A stretch of DNA of 64,000 bases from Gigaspora rosea. Taxonomy: Eukaryota; Glomeromycota; Glomeromycetes; Diversisporales; Gigasporaceae. The position numbers were made by a program, and so were the translations under genes. This document shows positions 58,167 through 64,000 of this stretch, piece after piece. Position 1 is the first letter of the stretch. Each line of letters opens with the position of its first letter. Location of the stretch: NCBI GenBank assembly GCA_003550325.1, contig QKWP01000363.1, positions 6,333 to 70,332 of the forward strand, given 5' to 3'. The notes beneath the pieces were generated by a model. That model was not told the origin of the DNA, did no database searches, and saw only the letters and a list, made by a program, of their open reading frames with translations.

Positions 58167-61100
58167 TAGAGGTGGGAAAAATGCGCATTTTATAATAAAA
58201 TGCGCATGAATGCGCATTAATGCGCATGATATATAAAATGCGCATGATACCGCATGATAAAATTTTTTTTTAATTATTATCTTTATTACTGATAATATAT
58301 CTAAATAAAGATACAACATAATAATTCTTAATCAGATTTTGCCTACATATATAGCTTTTACCAATTAGCCAATTGTAAATTTCATAGTTGCTAATCATAT
58401 ATATTAAATCATAAATACATTTAATAAAGAAAATATATAAAAAAAACTTAATATTTAATAATCTTAACTGTTTAAACCTTCATAACCTTGATATTTTATA
58501 TTTTAATTACTGTTAAATCCCTCAAAACTGATCTTGCCAATATTAATAATCTGCTGAATTTGACTAGTTATAATGTTTTTAAATCCAATAACTATGCTAA
58601 TACAAATATAATCTACTAAGTTATCAATTTGAAGAGGTTTAACAGTAGTTTTTTTTGTTTTTTTTTTAATATTTTAATTTTTTTTTTAATATTTTTTTAT
58701 TTTAATTTTTTTTTTAAATATTTTTTAATTTTAAATTTTTTTTAAATATTTTTTAATTTTTTGTTTTTTTTTTATTTTTATTTTTGTTTTAGCTACTAAT
58801 ATTGTTTTTAGTAATCTATATTTAATTTATAAAATAAAATGTTTATAATTTTAGTTATTTTTGAATTATTATTTTTTTTTTGCAAAATACTCTTCTAAAT
58901 AATCATCATTTTCTGAAATATCATCCATAGATAAATCTAAACTTCTTTCTTTTAAATTATCAAAATCATCTTCATAATATTCTAAATCATTATTAATTAT
59001 TATTTAAATTATTATTTAATAAATAAAATTATTATATTGTTTTTAAAATTACTTACCATTATTATAATAATTATTATCTAAATAATTATCAGAATCATTA
59101 TTTAAAATTTCATTATGCAATTCATCATCTAACCCATCACTATCTAATTCTTCATTTAATTCATCTTCTACTTCATTATTTAATTCATCATTTGATTCAT
59201 TATCTGACTCATTATCCAATTCAATATTTATTTCATTATTTAATTCATTATCTAATTCATCATCTGATTCATCCTCAGAACTATCACTTGATTCATTATC
59301 AAAATTATCTTCAAAACTATTATCTAAATTATTATTTTCTTCATTATCTGATTCAAGTATATTTAATATATTCATAGTTCCAAGATTTTTATTTTTATAA
59401 AGTTTTTGTGTAATATGTGGTAATTGCAATCTATAATTGCTATATATATAAACTAATTTAAAAACTCTTGACTTAGTTAAACTTTGTCTTTTTTTATTAT
59501 AAATAAATGAAAAATTAGACCAGTTTCTTTCTGCTGCAGCTGAAGAAGTTGGAATAGATAATATTTTGCATGCTAATTTTGCTAATTCAGGAACAGATTC
59601 TTGAAAATTACCTTTCCACCACATTATTGGATCAATTTGATTTACTGATTTCCAAGCTAGTTGATTATTAAATGGTCCATTTTTAGTTTTATATTGAATA
59701 ATTTGTTGCCAAATAATTGCTGAATTTTGTGTATAATATTTAGAAACAAAGTTAGAAATAGTTGTCATATAGTTATTTGATAATCCACTTCCAGTTACTC
59801 TAGGATTAAGAAAATTTGCAACTTCCATAACTGGATGATATATTTTAATCCATCTAGCTTTTAATATATTTTTGATATCTTCTATATTATTTAATTAATT
59901 AATAAATTATTATAATAATTAAAATTAAAATTAGCTATTTTAGTTTTAAGTTTATATTTATAATTTAATAAAACTAAATGATACTCACTATTTTGAATTG
60001 ATTTAAAATAATTATGATACCATTCATAAAAATAAGATAGTTGAGGATCATCACTTTCAAATATACTAATTCCAATTATTAATTCTTTCAAAATTTCAAT
60101 TAATTTTGAAAGATTATTCCAATAGATTTTATTATTAACTGTTTTTTCAATAATTCTACTTATATTATCTTGATTTGCAATTAATTCAGTAATAGTAAGA
60201 CTAATTGCAATATGGTTAACTTTAACTGATTCCATACAGATAAAAAAAGAACCCCATCTAGTTTTTGCTGGTAATTTAAGAGAAACTTTTGATTCTTGTG
60301 ATTGCTGATGACGTTTAAAAATTGCTGTTGGAATATTATGATTTTTAAAAAACTTAACAATAGCTTTTGTTTGCTTAAAAATAGAATTAGCCCAACTTAA
60401 TTTCATAATATCTTGAATAATAAGATTTAAACTATGTGCCAAACACCCCATATAAATAATATTTGGAAAAGATTTACTTAAAATTTTCCAAGATTTCTTC
60501 ATAACAGAAGCATTATCAGTAATTATAGCACAAAGTTTAGACTTATCTATAGTTTCAATAATATCTTCTATATCCTTAGCAATATTATTAGCATTTTGAC
60601 GTACTTCTTCTGTAGATTTAGCAAAGATAAATACTGGTTTTGGAGTTGCAAAGATAAAATTTGTCCAATGTTCAGCAGAAATACTTGACCTAAAAATTAA
60701 TAATTTTAATTATATTTAAATTTATAATATTATAAGTATCTAAACTTTAAATAAAAATTATTTAACATTTATTTTGTCAAATTTGATTAAAATTTTTATT
60801 TTAATTCTATATACTTACAGAATTAAATTAAAAAATTTTAGTTAAATTTAACTAAGTAAGTGCTTGATGTTTATTATTTAAAATTTACCATCCATCACAA
60901 ATCAAAGTTAAAAATTCAGCATCTTCAATAGTTTTATCTACTTTTAATTTAGTCTCATTATAAACAGCTTCTAGTAATTGATTAGCCATTTTTTTTCTTG
61001 TAGGTAATTTAAATGAAGGTTTTAATTTTTTAATCCAGGCTTGAATTGGAACTAGTTCACAAAATGAAAAAGGAAGACCACATTGAAAGACAGCTTCTGC

Positions 61101-61777
61101 AAATCCGAATTCAAGATTATCTTGTTCATTTGTTGTAATATTGTCAAAAAAATTCTTAATATTTCTATTTTGTAGTGTTTTTTTTGAAGTATTAATTAAT
61201 AAATGAGAAGCAACTTGTGAAGATGTTATTTTTGGATGACCAAAATAGGATTGGTAAGTTTCATTATCAATTTTAGGACAATTTTTTAAATGTGATTCGC
61301 ATTTGTTGAGTGCTTTATTACAAGTATGAGGACAATATTTGCATTTAACTCTTGGTTGTTTAAATGGAGGAACTATACCAAGATCATCATAATGAAGGTA
61401 AACTAAACCTGGATTTCGTGGCATTTATATGTAAAATTTAATAAAACCAAAAATTTAGAAAGAATTTAAAAATTTATAACAGTTTCACGGTCTTTTTTAC
61501 AACAAATATATATATTTTTTGTAATACATATATATATAACAAATTATAAATTAAGATTCATATTTGTGTTATAGAAAAATTCTAATTCTGGTTAGATAGA
61601 CAATCAGATCAGATCAATTTAACACTTATTAAAATGTTTATCATACCTATTTTATAGTTTAATTTTTCTATATAAAATCTTAATGGGATAAAATGCTCAT
61701 GATTCAGAATCATGCGCATGAATGCGCATTCATGCGCATGATTGAGGAATCATGCGCACGCATGAAACCCACCTCTA
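58167..61777 (-). mobile_element. Nearly complete hAT transposon
   Basis: 3611 bp between perfect 8-bp duplications TGTGAAAC (58159-58166, 61778-61785). Ends are TAGAGGTGGG / CCCACCTCTA. Both subterminal regions carry arrays of ATGCGCAT / ATGCGCATGA words (58180-58260, 61690-61765), likely transposase binding sites. The transposase gene is on the minus strand. The perfect duplication suggests a recent insertion, about 180 bp upstream of the intact Sel1-kinase start. Confidence 0.92.
58869..61424 (-). pseudogene. hAT transposase with BED finger, one frame break
   Basis: It starts at 61424 (MPRNPGLVYLHYDDLG). Exon 1 (61424-60889) has a BED-type zinc finger (CKYCPHTCNKALNKCESHLK). Intron 1 (60690-60888) is GT-AG; splicing recreates LICDGWSSISAEHW, a hAT hallmark. 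Exon 2 (60689-59057) carries the RNase H-like domain (ITDNASVMKK, GCLAHSLNLII, TRWGSFF) and the C-terminal dimerisation domain (SIPTSSAAAERNWS), then about 100 residues rich in D, E, N and S. Intron 2 (58982-59056, GTAAGT donor) leads to a last exon (58981-58869) ending EEYFAKKK. One frame change lies in an A/T run near 59890, so the roughly 760-residue product is interrupted unless that is a sequence error. The acidic tail is unusual. Confidence 0.88.
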
Positions 61778-61867
61778 TGTGAAACCCAATTAATCTACTA
61801 TTACGCAGGTTCTAGTTTTGTGTTATCTGCACGATCCATATGATTTTGTGTAAAGTTCAATCCGAAT

Positions 61868-61966
61868 TGTTATTGAATGTATTACTCTATTATTACTTAA
61901 ATATTTATAGTTTGAACTTTAAATTCAAATTGACAAACTGATAATTTTCATGTTTAAACCTTCAAC
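61868..61966 (+). promoter_or_regulatory. Conserved Sel1-kinase 5' leader, copy 3
   Basis: Contains 'TATAGTTTGAACTTTAAATT', 'CAAATTGACAAACTGATAAT' and TTTAAACCTTCAACATGGAC, matching the leaders at 13808 and 21777. Similarity begins about 100 bp before the ATG. The hAT insertion ends about 180 bp upstream, so distal promoter sequence seen near the first kinase is displaced here. Confidence 0.55.
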
Positions 61967-63947
61967 ATGGACCAATTGACATCATCAGGAATTAATAATT
62001 TTTCTAATAATTATCAAAAGGGTATTGGCATAGAAAAGGAGGAACTTAAGACGCTTGAATTACATCTTAAAGATGACGAGATAAGGGACGCTGCTAGAAC
62101 GTGTAACGTTGGAAATAGTTATTATTTTGGAATCGGAGTTGAAAGGGATTTCTGTAAGGCATTTGCTTATTACCAAAAATCCGCAGAGATGGGTGATGCT
62201 ACTGGAACGTGTAATGTTGGATACTGTTATCATTGTGGAATCGAAGTTGAAACAAATATTCGTAAAGCAAACATGTATTACCAAAAAGCAGCAAAAATGG
62301 GAGATATATTTGCTCTCGGTAAATGTTATCGTGAAGGAATTGGAGGAGTAGAAAAGGACGCGAAGAAAGCATTCGAATATTATCTAAAATCTGCGGAGAT
62401 GGGAGATGTTAAAGGAATAAGACAAGTTGGATATTGTTATCAATTTGGAATCGGAGTTCAAAAGAATATACATAAGGCGTTCGAATATTATCAAAAATCT
62501 GCTGATATGGGCGATGTTATTGGAATAAATGACATCGGTTATTGCTATCATTATGGAATTGGAGTTGAAGAAGATAAATATAAAGCATTCAAATATTATA
62601 AAAAATCTGCGGATATGGGGTTTCATATAGGGATATATAGTGTAGGAGATTGCTATCGTTATGGAATCGGAGTTATAAAGGATAGACGTAAAGCGTTCGA
62701 ATATTATAAAAAATCAGCAGAGATGGGATACGCTGATGGAATGTACTATACTGGCGAATTTTATCGGCAAGGACTTATTGTTAAAAAGGATATAGATATT
62801 GCTTTTGAATGGTATTTAAAATCAGCTATTACAGAACAATTTTCTACTGACAAAAAAAAAGAATATTTTCATTGGATACCATTTGAAAAATTTGAAAATG
62901 TTGAAGAAATAGGCAAAGGAGCCTTTTCTACAGTATTCAAAACAAAATATTTAAATCACTATGGATCACATGAAGAAGTGGCAATTAAGCTTGTAAAAGA
63001 TTCCAATAAAAATAGAGAACCTTTTATAAAAGAGGTATTATATTAATATTTTTTGAATATTATTTTTATTTTTAAAAAATATTTGGTTAAATATATTAAT
63101 TTATTTTGTTTTTTAGTTGAAAGCCTGCCATAGTTTAAATCAATATTTAGGAATATCAAGAGATGAAAAAACAAAAGATTACATTTTAGTGCTTAGTTAT
63201 GCAAAATACGGTTCATTAAGCAAAAACATTATTGATATCTTTAAATTTGAATGGAAACTTAAATTAAAGATACTCCGTGATATTATATCCAATCTTGATC
63301 GTATTCATTTTAATGGTTATTTACATCGAGATATTCATCCTGGAAACATTCTGTTGAAAGAAGATTATAAAGCATATATTACCGATCTAGGTTTATCAAA
63401 GCCACTTATTGAAAAGGAAAAAGAAGATCGTATTCATGGAGTTTTACCTTATATTGCACCAGAGCTCTTTCAAAAACAACCATATACTCGAGCTTCAGAT
63501 ATTTATTCATTCGGTATAATCATGGCAGAAATAACAACTGGTCAAAGAACTTTTAATGATTATAAATTTGATGTCGACCTCGTAATAAAAATTTGTAATG
63601 GACTACGGCCCAAATTTGGACCAGGAGTTCCTGATTGTTATACTGAATTAGCAAACCAATGCATGTATTCGAATCCAGAAAAACGCCCAACATCTAGAGA
63701 AATAATTATTGAACTGAATGAATGGCGAAATATAATTGGAGGTAGAATTGGAGGTGAAATCGACTCAAAAATTAAAAGTCAATTTTTAGAAAGTGATGAG
63801 ATTAATAAAAAATTGTCAACAATTAAAGAAAATATAAAAAACGTATATACAAGCAAAGCTTATAATATAACAGAAATCAACAAAAATCTATCAAAACTGA
63901 AAGGTAGTCAAACTGCGAGTATTATAGAAGTTCCTAATCATATTTAA
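61967..63947 (+). CDS. Sel1-repeat protein kinase (TKL-like), intact
   Basis: Two exons (61967-63034 and 63117-63947) with an 82-bp GT-AG intron in phase 0 give 632 residues. Residues 8-290 form eight Sel1 repeats of about 36 residues (YCYQFGIGVQKNIHKAFEYY is typical), which build helical hairpins that bind partners. Residues 305-575 form a protein kinase domain: glycine loop GKGAFSTV (316-323), VAIK lysine 341, HRDIHPGN loop with aspartate 428 and asparagine 433, DLG 446-448, APE 470-472. HRDIHPGN and DLG replace the common HRDLKPEN and DFG, but every catalytic residue is present, so activity is likely. The tail (575-632) has no known motif. No signal peptide or membrane segment. The start is fixed by conservation with the two other copies. 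This is the undamaged member of a family expanded in arbuscular mycorrhizal fungi; its pathway is unknown. Confidence 0.92.
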
Positions 63948-64000
63948 CGAATCAATTAATATTACTATGTATCGGTTAAGAATTTTAAGTTTTATTATTT
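63948..64000 (+). promoter_or_regulatory. Conserved 3' flank motif of the Sel1-kinases
   Basis: Just after the stop, ATCAATTAATATTACTATGT (63953-63972) also follows the other three family members (minus strand at about 11835-11815 and 19775-19755; plus strand at 26449). It probably belongs to the 3' UTR and may direct 3' end formation (inference). Confidence 0.5.

Noticed and set aside
59192-59377. Plus-strand frame rich in H, Y and L
   Set aside because: It is the antisense of the acidic tail of the hAT transposase.
1-64000. CRISPR arrays, bacterial operons, rRNA genes
   Set aside because: None seen; introns and element types point to a eukaryotic nuclear genome, and the tandem arrays lack regular unique spacers.

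Overview
The window looks like nuclear DNA of an arbuscular mycorrhizal fungus (Glomeromycotina, Rhizophagus-like). This is an inference. It rests on very AT-rich sequence, genes joining Sel1 repeats to a TKL-like protein kinase, an F-box gene with RNI-type leucine-rich repeats, short GT-AG introns of about 75-85 bp, and a dense mix of hAT, pogo/mariner, PiggyBac and Ty3-type remnants. No bacterial or organellar genes are seen.

Host genes are few. The only intact ones are a Sel1-kinase at the right edge (61967-63947, +) and an F-box/LRR gene (31915-33225, -). Two more Sel1-kinase copies lie on the minus strand (11838-13807 and 19780-21776); both carry small frameshifts. A fourth survives only as its last 24 codons (26372-26446). 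A truncated F-box/LRR copy lies at 28640-29269. The Sel1-kinases share their 5' leader and 3' flank and form one family. About 2.2-2.5 kb beyond the 3' end of the first kinase (9306-11838) is repeated in inverted orientation at 26372-28577.

Most of the rest is mobile DNA, much of it nested. 0.5-1.9 kb: three hAT-type miniature elements inside one another. 3.7-6.8 kb: pogo-type elements with TA duplications. 15.5-17.2 kb: a larger pogo-type element with hAT pieces inside. 22.2-26.4 kb: a broken pogo-type copy holding a 3.6 kb insertion and a 958-base assembly gap. 29.3-36.3 kb: foldback and Harbinger-like miniature elements around the F-box gene. 38.4-45.0 kb: an inverted-repeat element containing a hAT relic, which contains a PiggyBac element, which contains a hAT MITE. 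45.0-49.8 kb: a decayed Ty3-type LTR retroelement, split by a MITE that itself carries a 1 kb tRNA-headed retroposon. 52.5-54.3 kb: a mariner-superfamily element with a DD(about 80)E layout like the Sailor (DD82E) group. 54.8-57.7 kb: a tandem repeat field with a GC-richer island carrying co-varying hairpins. 58.2-61.8 kb: a nearly complete hAT transposon with perfect 8-bp target duplications.

The most unusual items are the hairpin island (55.5-56.1 kb), the Sailor-like element and its MITE with a matching empty site, the palindromic ends of the PiggyBac element, the 1 kb tRNA-headed retroposon, and the inverted duplication around the kinase genes. All calls come from reading the sequence; no database search was run.
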